Shown here one piece after another: positions 54,873 through 63,915 of a DNA stretch of 64,000 bases; the stretch's first letter is position 1, and every line of letters starts with the position of its first letter. Below the pieces are notes generated by a model. It searched no databases. It was not told the origin of the DNA and saw only the letters and a program-made list of their open reading frames with translations. A program made the position numbers and the translations under genes. This DNA comes from Gammaproteobacteria bacterium UBA7310 (GTDB lineage Bacteria; Pseudomonadota; Gammaproteobacteria; Pseudomonadales; Ketobacteraceae): contig DKQK01000072.1 in NCBI GenBank assembly GCA_002471665.1, positions 64,847 through 128,846 on the forward strand, in the 5' to 3' direction.

Positions 54873-55700
54873 ATGACACAAACCGTATTGATTACCGGCT
54901 GTTCCAGTGGGATTGGTCGGGAGACGGCAAAACTGTTTCAGCAACAGGGCTGGAATGTGGTGGCCACCATGCGCTCGCCGGAACAAGAGCAAGAGTTGAA
55001 TCAACTGCAGAACGTAACCTGCCTGAAACTGGATGTGTGTGACGGTGACAGTATCCAGCAGGCTGTGGATCAGGCATTGGAACTATTTGGAGCCGTTGAT
55101 GTGTTGGTGAACAATGCAGGTTACGGTTTGATTGGTGCCTTTGAAACGCTCTCCCGGGAGCAGATTGAACGCCAATTCCAGACTAACGTGTTTGGCTTGA
55201 TGGAATTGACACGGGCGTTGTTGCCCCATTTCCGGCAGCGCAACAGTGGCACCATCATCAACATCGCCAGCTTTGCCGGGCGATCCACGGTGCCACTGTA
55301 CAGCGTTTATCACGCCAGCAAATGGGCCGTTGAAGGCTTTTCGGATTCGCTGGCCTTTGAACTAAGCAGCTTTAATATTCGGGTAAAAATCATTGAACCG
55401 GGAACCATTAGAACGGAATTCTGGGGCCGCTCCACTGATCGGGAAAACCAGACCGGTGTCGATGTCTATACTGACTACAGCAATAAGGTTCTTGGATTTA
55501 TTGATGGCACTGCGGCAAAAATATCGTCGCAACCGCAAGCGGTTGCCAAGGCGATTCTGGCAGCAGCCACCGATGGTCGTAAAAAGCTGCGCTATGTGGT
55601 GGGTCACGATGCCCGCTTTACATTGACGGTAAGAAAACTGCTGCCTGACTTTCTCTATAACAATGCCATCGCGATGGTGTTTCATCGCAGGTTGGGATGA
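54873..55700 (+). CDS. Short-chain dehydrogenase/reductase (SDR)
   Basis: 275-residue oxidoreductase with TVLITGCSSGIGRETAKLF (nucleotide binding), VLVNNAGYGLIGAFETLS, Ser in IINIASFAGRS and YHASKWAVEGFSDSLAFEL with the catalytic YxxxK. Arg after the second strand (VVATMRSPEQ) suggests NADP. It lies 126 bases after the first SDR, longer than other gaps in the operon, but no terminator is seen between. ATG 54873 is used; the frame from 54750 lacks a ribosome site. Substrate unknown. Confidence 0.87.
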   Translation: MTQTVLITGCSSGIGRETAKLFQQQGWNVVATMRSPEQEQELNQLQNVTCLKLDVCDGDSIQQAVDQALELFGAVDVLVNNAGYGLIGAFETLSREQIERQFQTNVFGLMELTRALLPHFRQRNSGTIINIASFAGRSTVPLYSVYHASKWAVEGFSDSLAFELSSFNIRVKIIEPGTIRTEFWGRSTDRENQTGVDVYTDYSNKVLGFIDGTAAKISSQPQAVAKAILAAATDGRKKLRYVVGHDARFTLTVRKLLPDFLYNNAIAMVFHRRLG

Positions 55701-56133
55701 CGGTATTGCGGGTGGAGTGAAGGGCATCCCTGATAGGCCCGATCTTCGCTCAAGCGATGGGGAAGGATCGCACCACTTCATCACACGCCGATAACCTGAT
55801 GGTGCCAGCGCGCTTAAGTGCGCTGCACAATGGGCTTTCACTGCGCTCCAAAAAGTTGCACAAATATTTCAAAAAAGCCGGATTGGATACGGTTTAAACG
55901 ACGCTGCCCGAGCAATGTGCAACGGTGTTGGGTTCGGCATTGATCAAAATACGAACTGCTTTGTCAGCGTGCTTTTCGTGTTGTGTGATTGGGTTCAAAG
56001 CTTGCATGTGACTGGTTGCTCAGGGCTGCGGCTAACTGCGAAAAGAGCTTTAAAAGGCTATCAGGAATAACCACTATTCTCGTCTATCAGAGAACAGACA
56101 CTCCCCCAATTACCATTATGAGCGATTGAAGTG
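55701..56133. other. Intergenic interval with a near-palindrome
   Basis: No gene supported. A 20-base near-palindrome at 55806-55825 (CAGCGCGCTTAAGTGCGCTG) would fold with one G-T pair repeated on both sides. It is not followed by T residues, so its role is unclear. The promoter of the secreted repeat protein must lie in the last 150 bases, but no convincing boxes were seen. Confidence 0.45.
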
Positions 56134-57813
56134 ATGAGTGATCGATGTACCGTTTTCCGTTTTATTCTTTTTAGTGCCCTCTTTTTTACCAGTCAGGTTT
56201 TCAGCAATCAGGTTAGCGCCCTTACTCGATTCAATCTGATCAATGCCGAGTCCGGCGCTGTGGTGCAATCGAATATCGCACCGTCACAGCAGATTGTGCT
56301 GGGTGATGTGTCGGCCTTTAATGTCAGTGTGCAGATTACGGATCTTAAGTACGACCGGATCCATTTCTTCACCTCCAATGGACACAGCCAGACAGAAAGC
56401 GTGGCACCCTATGCCCTGTGCGGTGATATCAACGGCCGTTACCTGGATTGTTCCGCCCGGGCCGGTTTTACCAGTGACTTTACGCTTACCGCCCAAGCCT
56501 ATTCAGGCAATGCCCCGGTGGGCAGTGCCGCTTCCATTCGTGTGTTGGTGCAGCAACCGCAACCGACACCGGTAGCCGACGCCTATTTCGGCTTGGTGGA
56601 CGCCAACACCAACCAGGTGACGAGTACACTGGCCAGTGGCAGTCAGTTGGCTTTACCCGACAACGCAAAATTCAATGTTAATGTGCGTTTTCTGAATATC
56701 ACCTACGATCGTGTGCGCTTCACCACCACGGGCGGCGCCGTGCGGGAGGAGGGTGTTTCGCCCTATGCGGCCTGCGGTGATAACAACGGGGATTATTTTA
56801 GTTGTTCCGGAGTATCGGGTTTTGCCGGTAATTTCGTGCTGTCGGCACAGGCCTACTCGGGTGGCTCACCGGTTGGCGAGCCCGCCACCTTGTCGGTTGC
56901 AAGGGGGGCGTCTGGTGGCGGCTCTGCGCAAGCCACGTTTGGGTTGATTGATGCGGATACGGATGTGCCGTTGGCCTCATTTTTCCCCGGCAGCCAGGTT
57001 GTGTTGCAGCAGAACTCGGCGTTCAATTTCAATGTGCAGTTCTCCGGTGTTGCCTATGATCGAGTGAAATTCAATACGTCCAATGGCAGCAGTCGGCAGG
57101 AAGGCGCGGCGCCTTACGCGGCATGTGGTGATTACAGCGGCAATTATCTCAGTTGCACTGGGTTTTCCGATGATTTCACCCTCACTGCCCAGGCTTTTTC
57201 CGGCACTAAGCCGGTCACCATGCCCGCCACCATAACCGTATTGGTTCGTGACTCGGTTGATGATTTCACCGGCGGCGATCTGCAGCCACCGGTGGTGACA
57301 ACCCAGTCCGGTAATCAGGTTGTTTCCGAAGGCAGTGACGTGGTCTTGCGTATCTCGGCCATGGGCTCCGGCATTCTCTATCAGTGGTATCGGGATGGGG
57401 TGAGCATTCCGGGTGCCACCGCCAATGCGCTGTCATTGAACGACGTCGACAGTGACGATGGTGGCAGTTATTACTGCGTTGCCAGTAATGCCGCCGGTAG
57501 TACGCGCAGTGGAACCATCACCGTGAATGTGCTGGCGGTTGCGGGCAGTGCCGATGTGGCGATTTCATGGAGCGCGCCTTCGTCCCGGATGGATGGCAGT
57601 TGGTTGAGTCAAACCGAGATCGATACCTACCGAATTTATTATGGGTTAACGTCGGAGTCCGGATACAGCAATATGATCGAAGTGGATGGCAGCAACACCA
57701 GAGCGGTGTTGCAGGATCTGACGTTTGGTGAATACAAATTCGCATTATCCACAGTGGACATCAACCGCCTTGAAAGCAGCCTGTCTGAGCTGTATGTGCT
57801 CCGTGTGCAGTAA
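56134..57813 (+). CDS. Secreted modular protein: three tandem Cys-loop repeats, Ig-like and FN3-like domains
   Basis: 559-residue exported protein with a signal peptide ending near VFSNQVSA. Three repeats of about 110 residues follow (about 30-143, 148-263, 267-375). Each has a hydrophobic opening (FNLINAESG, FGLVDANTN, FGLIDADTD), YDR plus a strand, PYALCGDINGRYLDC-type Cys pairs spaced ten residues apart, and FTLTAQAYSG. An Ig-like domain (about 378-467, LYQWYRDGVSIPGATANALS then YYCVASN) lacks its first disulphide Cys. An FN3-like domain ends the protein (YRIYYGLTSESGYSN). Adhesion or glycan binding is plausible; the repeat is not one I can name. Confidence 0.75.
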   Translation: MSDRCTVFRFILFSALFFTSQVFSNQVSALTRFNLINAESGAVVQSNIAPSQQIVLGDVSAFNVSVQITDLKYDRIHFFTSNGHSQTESVAPYALCGDINGRYLDCSARAGFTSDFTLTAQAYSGNAPVGSAASIRVLVQQPQPTPVADAYFGLVDANTNQVTSTLASGSQLALPDNAKFNVNVRFLNITYDRVRFTTTGGAVREEGVSPYAACGDNNGDYFSCSGVSGFAGNFVLSAQAYSGGSPVGEPATLSVARGASGGGSAQATFGLIDADTDVPLASFFPGSQVVLQQNSAFNFNVQFSGVAYDRVKFNTSNGSSRQEGAAPYAACGDYSGNYLSCTGFSDDFTLTAQAFSGTKPVTMPATITVLVRDSVDDFTGGDLQPPVVTTQSGNQVVSEGSDVVLRISAMGSGILYQWYRDGVSIPGATANALSLNDVDSDDGGSYYCVASNAAGSTRSGTITVNVLAVAGSADVAISWSAPSSRMDGSWLSQTEIDTYRIYYGLTSESGYSNMIEVDGSNTRAVLQDLTFGEYKFALSTVDINRLESSLSELYVLRVQ

Positions 57814-57833
57814 CCACGGCTGTCTTCATTGGT

Positions 57834-58379
57834 TTATCGTGCGTTAATCAGTGATAAGAACTCAGTGCGGGTTGCCTGATTGTCGCGGAATGTACCCAGC
57901 ATGGCGGAAGTTTTCATTACGGAGTTCTGTTTTTCCACACCGCGCATCATCATGCACATGTGTTGAGCTTCAATCACGACACCCACCCCTGCAGCGTTCA
58001 CCACATTCTGAATGGTTTCAGCAATCTGGGTGGTGAGCTGCTCCTGGATTTGCAGCCGGCGCGCATACATATCCACAATGCGGGCGATTTTGGATAAGCC
58101 CAATACCTTGCCGGAAGGAATGTAGGCGACGTGGGCCCGGCCGATAAACGGCAACAGGTGATGCTCGCACATGGAATAAAGTTCAATGTCTTTCACCACC
58201 ACCATTTCACTGGCATCCGAGGGGAACAAGGCATCGTTGATGACGTCGTCCAGATTCTGATGATAACCTCGAGTCAAGTACTCGAACGCCTTGGCGGCAC
58301 GCTCTGGTGTTTTCTCCAGGCCGGGGCGGGATAAGTCCTCGCCAATGGCATTAATAATGGCTGCAAAATTTTCTTTCAT
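57834..58379 (-). CDS. folE: GTP cyclohydrolase I
   Basis: 181-residue enzyme making dihydroneopterin triphosphate from GTP for folate synthesis. Family marks: RPGLEKTPERAAKAFEYLTR, MVVVKDIELYSMCEHHLLPF (zinc Cys and His ligands), GRAHVAYIPSGKVLGLSKIA, and VIEAQHMCMMMRGVEKQN, with the second zinc Cys. Length and motifs are those of type IA. It follows mocA by 42 bases on the same strand. FolE does not belong to molybdenum cofactor synthesis, which starts from GTP by a different reaction, so the pairing may be incidental. Confidence 0.94.
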   Translation of the reverse strand: MKENFAAIINAIGEDLSRPGLEKTPERAAKAFEYLTRGYHQNLDDVINDALFPSDASEMVVVKDIELYSMCEHHLLPFIGRAHVAYIPSGKVLGLSKIARIVDMYARRLQIQEQLTTQIAETIQNVVNAAGVGVVIEAQHMCMMMRGVEKQNSVMKTSAMLGTFRDNQATRTEFLSLINAR

Positions 58380-58421
58380 TATCGTAATCTCGGTTGCCTG
58401 CTCAGTGTCAGTGGTTAGTGG

Positions 58422-59006
58422 TTAATGGTGTAAATTCAGCTGGTCCGGCGTGTCGACATCCAGAATAACTCCGGGGTCGGTAACCGGTATTTCCCTGGGG
58501 GCGATACCGGTTAAAATCGCCCGTCCACCCCGCTCACCCTGCAAGGATTCAAACGCTGCAAAATGGTCGCGTTGAAAACCCACCGGGTGCCCCCAGCGGC
58601 CATTAAAAACCGGTACGACCGCACGGTTGGTTTGCAGTGCCCGGTTAATTTGATTCAGGGTGCCGTGCCGAACCCAGGGCATATCCCCCAGCGCGATCAG
58701 CGCGGCATCCCATCCGTTGCTGTGTGCCTGTTGCACGCCCAGTGCCAGGCTATCGCCCATACCTGCGGCTTGATCTGGGTGTGCCCGCTCCGGCAGCACT
58801 ATCACCTCGGCCCATTGCTGTACCTGCTGGCGCAACCCGGCGGATAACGTTGGGCTCGCCACCACCAATATAGGGGTAGCGAGGGGCGCGTATTGCTGCA
58901 CCGTATGCAGCAGCATGGGGGTGTCCCCGATCAATGCCTCGCGCTTGTCGCTGCCGAATCGTTCGCCACGGCCGGCCGCCAGGATGATAACACCGGTGTT
59001 ATTCAC
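58422..59006 (-). CDS. mocA: Molybdenum cofactor cytidylyltransferase, MocA-like
   Basis: 194-residue nucleotidyltransferase. The N-terminal pyrophosphorylase signature is VIILAAGRGERFGSDKREAL, followed by LIALGDMPWVRHGTL (metal Asp) and FNGRWGHPVGFQRDHFAAFE. MocA attaches CMP to Mo-molybdopterin to give the cofactor used by xanthine-oxidase-family enzymes of the IorAB type. Its ATG overlaps the xdhC stop (ATGA), and both are divergent from such an enzyme at 60767-63474. The GTP-using relative MobA is less likely given this context. Confidence 0.87.
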   Translation of the reverse strand: MNNTGVIILAAGRGERFGSDKREALIGDTPMLLHTVQQYAPLATPILVVASPTLSAGLRQQVQQWAEVIVLPERAHPDQAAGMGDSLALGVQQAHSNGWDAALIALGDMPWVRHGTLNQINRALQTNRAVVPVFNGRWGHPVGFQRDHFAAFESLQGERGGRAILTGIAPREIPVTDPGVILDVDTPDQLNLHH

Positions 59007-59998
59007 CGGGTGCCCTGTGCCTGTGGTGGGTGGCGCAGGGCGGTGCGCCTGATTTCAGTGAGCTCAGCCAAAATAGCGACAGCGATTTCCGGTGCCGTTT
59101 TGCTACCGATGGCGAGCCCCACCGGAGCATGCAGACGCGCCAGTTGTTGGGGCGACAGATCCAGTTGCTGCAGTCGTTGCAGGCGTTGGTTGGTGGTTTT
59201 GCGGGATCCCAGCGCACCCACGTAAAAATTATTCTGGGTCAGTGCTTCCATCAGCGCCATGTCGTCAATGCGGGGGTCATGGGTGAGGGTGATCACAATG
59301 CTAAAAGGATCGTTTCCTTGTTCCCGTACTACATCATCCGGCATGCCATGGATACACAGAACCTCGGTGTCCGGGCCTAACAGATGAGCCTGAAAATCCT
59401 CCAGCTTTTGGGCCCGCGGGTCGGTCACCAGCACCCGGTAATCCATCATGGTTGCCATCTGTGCCAGGCTGGCGGCCAGTTGCCCGGCACCAACCAATAG
59501 CAGGGTATAGCGCGGGCCATACACCTGGGCACAGTGGTGTTCATCCATGGTGAGGGCCTCGAATTGCGCTACCGGTTCAAGCCACATTCGACCGCTGTTG
59601 AGTGCCACCGTGCGTTTTATGCATTTACGCTCATTCAGCCGGTTGTTAATAGTGATGAGATCAGGAAGCGAGGTTTTGTCTATCTTTTCGATCAGCACGG
59701 TCAGGTGTCCGCCGCAGGGCAAGCCCAGGCGCGCGTTGTCATCAGCGTTCAAGCCATAGCGTACGGTACAGGGGAGGGTTGTGTACTCTCCCCCCAGGAG
59801 CTGTTCCAGCAGCTCCTCTTCCACGCAGCCGCCGGACAGGGACCCCACCACCTGGCCGTGATTGTTGCAGGCCATCAAGGAGCCCACCGGGCGAGGTGAT
59901 GAGCCATGGGTGGCAACGATGGTACATAACCAGGCGGCGTGGTGTTGTTCCACCCAGCTTTGTAAGGTGTGGAGAACCTGATGATCCAGACTGTGCAT
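59003..59998 (-). CDS. xdhC: XdhC family molybdenum cofactor maturation protein
   Basis: 331-residue protein. The N-terminal XdhC/CoxI domain has ATHGSSPRPVGSLMACNNHG and VVGSLSGGCVEEELLEQLL. A C-terminal Rossmann domain follows with YTLLLVGAGQLAASLAQMAT and VLVTDPRAQKLEDFQAH, then YVGALGSRKTTNQRLQRLQQ and GLAIGSKTAPEIAVAILAEL. XdhC binds Mo-cofactor, protects it during sulphuration and inserts it into the apo-enzyme. ATG 59998 is preferred to 60076 for a natural N-terminus. The divergent region of about 190 bases leads to the hydroxylase operon it presumably serves. Confidence 0.9.
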   Translation of the reverse strand: MHSLDHQVLHTLQSWVEQHHAAWLCTIVATHGSSPRPVGSLMACNNHGQVVGSLSGGCVEEELLEQLLGGEYTTLPCTVRYGLNADDNARLGLPCGGHLTVLIEKIDKTSLPDLITINNRLNERKCIKRTVALNSGRMWLEPVAQFEALTMDEHHCAQVYGPRYTLLLVGAGQLAASLAQMATMMDYRVLVTDPRAQKLEDFQAHLLGPDTEVLCIHGMPDDVVREQGNDPFSIVITLTHDPRIDDMALMEALTQNNFYVGALGSRKTTNQRLQRLQQLDLSPQQLARLHAPVGLAIGSKTAPEIAVAILAELTEIRRTALRHPPQAQGTR

Positions 59999-60122
59999 AG
60001 AACCTGTTGATCCTTTCTCTTCTGTTTCTCTATTTTGAACGGATTTACCCCAGTTGACACCATAATTGGAAATCAAGCACTTGTGAAAGTGTTAATCCGG
60101 GCTGACCGCGCTCTGCCTGTCG

Positions 60123-60151
60123 TTTTCATATGATCAACAGTGGTGTACAAT
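60123..60151 (+). promoter_or_regulatory. Candidate sigma-70 promoter of the second hydroxylase operon
   Basis: TTTTCA (60123-60128, four of six consensus bases) and TACAAT (60146-60151, five of six) are separated by exactly 17 bases. The start of transcription would be near 60158, giving a leader of about 30 bases before the ATG at 60189. Confidence 0.5.
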
Positions 60152-60188
60152 AGCGACATAATAACAAATATTCCGGGGCCCACAAATC

Positions 60189-60770
60189 ATGACCCGACTT
60201 AAACTATCCCTCATTGTTGGCAGCGTTGTGGCTGTCCTGCTGGCTGCGGCGGCCGGCGGCTGGTTTTACTACATCATGGCGCCCCAGCCCACCGTGACGC
60301 TGCCCGGCCTGTCCTATTCCGTAGCGGAATCCGATATAGACTCTTTGTTGAACTATTCAGAGGCGCGGGCGGTGCTGGAGCGACACGTGCCGGGCCTCAC
60401 CGGCCTGCGTCAGATCGACGTGGCCCGCCCACTGACACTGGAGGATATTCAGCCCTATTTTCCGCAGATGATTACCGATGGCCGGCTGGCCGCCATTGAT
60501 GCAGAACTGAGGCAGTTGGAAGGGTCGAATGTGGTGGTTTACACCACCGGTTCCACCCTGGTGGGGGTGATACTGGATGATCCCGAAGCACGGGATATTG
60601 TAGACAGCTACCTGCCGGGATTCTCAACGCATCCGGATATCGGCCAGGGGCGCGGCTTTACCCTGAATTTCATGCAGAAATTTGACCGTGAGGCGATTAC
60701 CGATGCCAAGCTGGAAAAAATAAATGCTGACTTTGAAGCGTTGGCCAGAAAGAGGGCGGGGTTGGAATGA
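60189..60770 (+). CDS. Membrane-anchored hypothetical protein of the hydroxylase operon
   Basis: 193-residue protein with one N-terminal membrane helix (LIVGSVVAVLLAAAAGGWFY) and a soluble domain, presumably periplasmic. That domain includes VAESDIDSLLNYSEARAVLE and PLTLEDIQPYFPQMITDGRL. No known family. The stop overlaps the ATG of the iron-sulphur subunit, and that gene overlaps the molybdopterin subunit, so all three are translationally coupled. It could anchor the exported enzyme or help deliver substrate or electrons; nothing in the sequence shows heme or metal motifs. Confidence 0.68.
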   Translation: MTRLKLSLIVGSVVAVLLAAAAGGWFYYIMAPQPTVTLPGLSYSVAESDIDSLLNYSEARAVLERHVPGLTGLRQIDVARPLTLEDIQPYFPQMITDGRLAAIDAELRQLEGSNVVVYTTGSTLVGVILDDPEARDIVDSYLPGFSTHPDIGQGRGFTLNFMQKFDREAITDAKLEKINADFEALARKRAGLE

Positions 60771-61228
60771 AAAAGCTGACGTTTACGGTCAACGGGCAGG
60801 CGCAATCGCTGGATATTGATCCCAGCACGCCACTGTTATGGGTGTTACGGGATCATCTGCAAATGACCGGCACTAAATTCGGTTGCGGCGCCGGCCTGTG
60901 TGGCGCCTGCACGGTGCATTTCAACGGTGCCGCCGTGCGCTCCTGTCAGATTCCGGCTGCAGCGGTGGCCGGTGCGGATATCCGCACGATTGAGGGCCTG
61001 TCGGAAGCCGGTGATCACATCCTGCAAACCTTGTGGGTGGAGTTGAATGTGCCCCAGTGTGGGTATTGCCAGTCCGGGGTTTTGATGGCCGCAGCAGACC
61101 TGCTTAAGCGTACGCCGGATCCCACCGATGAGGAGATCGACGCTCACATCTCCAACCTCTGCCGCTGCGGTACTTATCCACGCATCAAGGTTGCGATTCG
61201 GCGGGCGGCACAGGAGCTGAAGGCATGA
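60767..61228 (+). CDS. (2Fe-2S) subunit of a xanthine-oxidase-family hydroxylase (IorA-like), second copy
   Basis: 153-residue iron-sulphur subunit. First cluster GTKFGCGAGLCGACTVHFNG with RSCQIP; second cluster CGYCQSGVLM with SNLCRCGTYPRIKVAI. The overall length and motif spacing match the copy at 34688-35197, and the two share most of these motifs. It would pass electrons from the molybdenum site to an external acceptor. ATGA overlaps on both sides. Confidence 0.93.
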   Translation: MKKLTFTVNGQAQSLDIDPSTPLLWVLRDHLQMTGTKFGCGAGLCGACTVHFNGAAVRSCQIPAAAVAGADIRTIEGLSEAGDHILQTLWVELNVPQCGYCQSGVLMAAADLLKRTPDPTDEEIDAHISNLCRCGTYPRIKVAIRRAAQELKA

Positions 61229-63474
61229 AACAGAACGTTTTGCAGAAAAAGCATCTGACCCGGCGGCAATTCCTGGTGTCGGCCTCGGCTTTGGCGGGGG
61301 GGCTGTCCCTGCGATTGCTGCCGGTTGCCGGCCTGGCGTCCGCCACCGCAGCCGCCCAGGACAACGCAGGGGAGCTGTCGCCCTGGTTGGTGATTCAGCC
61401 GGACGATACCGTGGTGGTAACTGTGCCCACTCCGGAAATCGGCAATGGCGCCTCTACGCAGCAGGCCATGAATATTGCCGAAGAACTGGAGTGTGCCTGG
61501 AGCAAGGTCCGGGTGGAGTTTGCCTCTTACAGCCGCGAGTATCGCACGCCCGGCAGTTACGCGGTGGGCCTGCAGCCGTTCTTCGGTGGCCACAGTACCG
61601 ATCACGCCCGCATGCCCTATACCCTGCAACTGGGGGCCAGCGCCCGTGAGCGCCTGAAAATGGCCGCGGCATTGCGTTGGGGTGTGCCGGTTGCCGAGAT
61701 CACAGCCCGGGACAGTGTGCTGACCCATGTACCCAGTGGCCGTACAGTGCGTTTTGGTGAAGTGGCCCTGGCTGCGGCCGCCGTGCAGTTGGAATCCGAA
61801 CCTGCACTGAAACCACAGAGTGACTGGCGCCTGTTGGGCAAAGGTAAACCCCACAAACTGCAGCTGCCGGATGTGGTGCGGGGCACAGCCGTTTATGGCA
61901 TGGATGTGATCTTGCCGAACATGGTGTACGCCGCGGTGCTGCAGTGCCCCGTGCACGGCGGCTTACTGAAAAGCCATGACCCTGATGCGGTACTGGGCAT
62001 GCCTGGTGTGAAAGCGGTGGTGGTGATTGATCCGGCGGCAACGGTGGGCTCGCCGGTGCCGGCGGACCCTACCTTCGGCTTTGAAGGCTCGCAATGTCAC
62101 AGTGGCGTTGCGGTGATCGCAGAGCATTACTGGCAGGCGAAAACAGCCCTGGATGCATTGCCGGTGACTTGGGCTCCGGGCCTGGGAACCTTCTGGGAGT
62201 CGGAGAAGAAAATCCACCAGCGCCAGGATAAGGTATTGCAAAAGTGGGGTGGCGCGGCACTCACCAAGGCCGGTGATGTGAACGGTGTGCAGGCGGCCAC
62301 AACGGTTGAAGCCACTTATCGCACGCCGTTTTCTGAGCATGCGGCCATGGAGCCGCTGAACGGCACGGCTCAGTATACCGAGAGCAGCCTGGAGCTTTGG
62401 CATCCCACGCAGGACATGCAACAGGCATTCTGGGTGGCGGTGGATGAGTCGGGGCTGGCACCGGAGCACGTGCACTTTCACCAGACCATGGTGGGAGGTG
62501 GCTTTGGCCGCCGGGTGATTGGCGATGATGTGCGTACGGTGGTGGCGGTAGCCCGCCAGTACCCCGGAGTGCCGGTAAAGGTCATTTGGTCGCGGGAGGA
62601 AACCACGCGCCAGGGATCGTACCGCACCATGCTGGCCGCCCGTTACAAGGCCGGGTTGGACGAGCAGGGGATGCCCCTGTCGCTGCAGAGTGAAACCTGC
62701 TTCAGCGGTATGGAGTTAAGCCTGGGTTATACCGACATGGCGTACGCCGCTGCCGGTGCCATCCCCAATGTGCGCATTGCCACCAGCAAACTGCCCTTGC
62801 ACATTGCCACCGGTGCCTACCGGGCCCCCTGTTACAACTCCCATGCATTCACTGTGGAAACCTTCATTGATGAGTGTGCGGTTGCCGCGGGGATTGATCC
62901 GCTGCAATACCGTCTCAGGCTGTTGGCAAACTGGGATCCGGCCTGGTCGGACTGCCTGAGAATTGCAGCGGAAAAAGCCCACTGGGGTCAAGCATTGCCG
63001 CCGGGGCAAGGCCGCGGAATTGCCATCAGTAACTGGCCGCATTCAGGATCAAAGCAAGCGGGCTCAACCGTGTGTGCGGTGGCGCGGGTTGAGGTGACCC
63101 CCGCAGGCAAGTTGATCGTTCATCAAATCGATTTCACCTTTGATTGCGGGCGGGTTGTCAATCAGGACGCGGTGTTGTCCCAGCTGCAGGGCGGGATTAT
63201 TTTTGGTTTGAACATGGCGTTGAATGAAGGCTTGACGGTTAGTGATGGCGCTATCGTAGAGGCAAATTTTGACAGCCTGCCCCTACTCAAGATGGGCGAC
63301 ATGCCCGAGATCAATATTCACTTTGATGCGCTCTCCGGCCACGACCGGTTTGCGATTATTGGTGAGGCGCCGGTGGGGCCCATCGGCCCTGCCATCGGTA
63401 ATGCCATTTTTCAGGCCACCGGCAAACGGGTGCGTTCAACACCGTTTCGCAAACAGGATTTGAGCTGGTCCTGA
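61225..63474 (+). CDS. Molybdopterin-binding subunit of a xanthine-oxidase-family hydroxylase (IorB-like), second copy
   Basis: 749-residue catalytic subunit. The Tat signal TRRQFLVSASALAGGLSLRL indicates export with cofactor bound. Molybdopterin motifs: EIGNGASTQQAMNIAEELEC, HQTMVGGGFGRRVIGDD, TGAYRAPCYNSHAFTVE and GEAPVGPIGPAIGNAIFQ with the active-site Glu. Unlike the copy near 35 kb, it carries a Cys in the RAPC motif. No cytochrome c subunit follows, so the electron acceptor is open. Maturation genes xdhC and mocA are divergent from this operon. Substrate may be an aldehyde or N-heterocycle. Confidence 0.92.
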   Translation: MKQNVLQKKHLTRRQFLVSASALAGGLSLRLLPVAGLASATAAAQDNAGELSPWLVIQPDDTVVVTVPTPEIGNGASTQQAMNIAEELECAWSKVRVEFASYSREYRTPGSYAVGLQPFFGGHSTDHARMPYTLQLGASARERLKMAAALRWGVPVAEITARDSVLTHVPSGRTVRFGEVALAAAAVQLESEPALKPQSDWRLLGKGKPHKLQLPDVVRGTAVYGMDVILPNMVYAAVLQCPVHGGLLKSHDPDAVLGMPGVKAVVVIDPAATVGSPVPADPTFGFEGSQCHSGVAVIAEHYWQAKTALDALPVTWAPGLGTFWESEKKIHQRQDKVLQKWGGAALTKAGDVNGVQAATTVEATYRTPFSEHAAMEPLNGTAQYTESSLELWHPTQDMQQAFWVAVDESGLAPEHVHFHQTMVGGGFGRRVIGDDVRTVVAVARQYPGVPVKVIWSREETTRQGSYRTMLAARYKAGLDEQGMPLSLQSETCFSGMELSLGYTDMAYAAAGAIPNVRIATSKLPLHIATGAYRAPCYNSHAFTVETFIDECAVAAGIDPLQYRLRLLANWDPAWSDCLRIAAEKAHWGQALPPGQGRGIAISNWPHSGSKQAGSTVCAVARVEVTPAGKLIVHQIDFTFDCGRVVNQDAVLSQLQGGIIFGLNMALNEGLTVSDGAIVEANFDSLPLLKMGDMPEINIHFDALSGHDRFAIIGEAPVGPIGPAIGNAIFQATGKRVRSTPFRKQDLSWS

Positions 63475-63501
63475 TACGTGTATCAACGGCAAGCGTATCA
63501 G
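63471..63501 (+). terminator. Hairpin at the end of the hydroxylase operon
   Basis: CTGATACG at 63471-63478 pairs exactly with CGTATCAG at 63494-63501 across a 15-base loop. The left arm overlaps the stop codon. T-rich sequence begins 20 bases later, so it is a possible but imperfect terminator. Confidence 0.4.
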
Positions 63502-63768
63502 CATGGCCGCCTGCCGGGTTGCATTTTTATGATGTTTTTTTGATGCTTCTGTTATGGTTGTTTTTTTATTTGCTGTTGGGGATTTTTGCGCGACCTGGTG
63601 AGTCCAATTCATCACAGTAACTCTGACTGCGAAGGTGAATCTACGCCACATGAACGATCAGGTGGCACCAATACGTAGTATTGATGAATATTTTATTTCA
63701 ATCAACGTAACAAAAGCGACCTGAAAGCTACTCTGTTCTCTCACGAAAAATTCATGAGGATTTCTCCC

Positions 63769-63915
63769 ATGAATTCAACAATTTTTCATATTTCATCGCC
63801 ATTATTGTGCCCGTCGGTGCAGTGGGGAAGTTGCATTGACACTCATTCCTACTGGGGTGTGCTGGCGCAATACAGCATTCGGCTTGGTAGTTACGAACAA
63901 AAAACTGATTTTTGA
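63769..63915 (+). CDS. Possible short ORF upstream of the final gene
   Basis: A 48-codon frame with ATGAGGA upstream of its ATG, beginning MNSTIFHISSPLLCPSVQWG and ending KTDF. It stops 14 bases before the next start. It could be a leader peptide or a chance frame; codon bias was not assessed. The rest of 63502-63929 shows nothing else. Confidence 0.25.
   Translation: MNSTIFHISSPLLCPSVQWGSCIDTHSYWGVLAQYSIRLGSYEQKTDF

Noticed and set aside
57834..59998. FolE as part of molybdenum cofactor synthesis
   Set aside because: FolE acts in folate/pterin synthesis; the cofactor route starts with MoaA/MoaC, so adjacency alone is not evidence.
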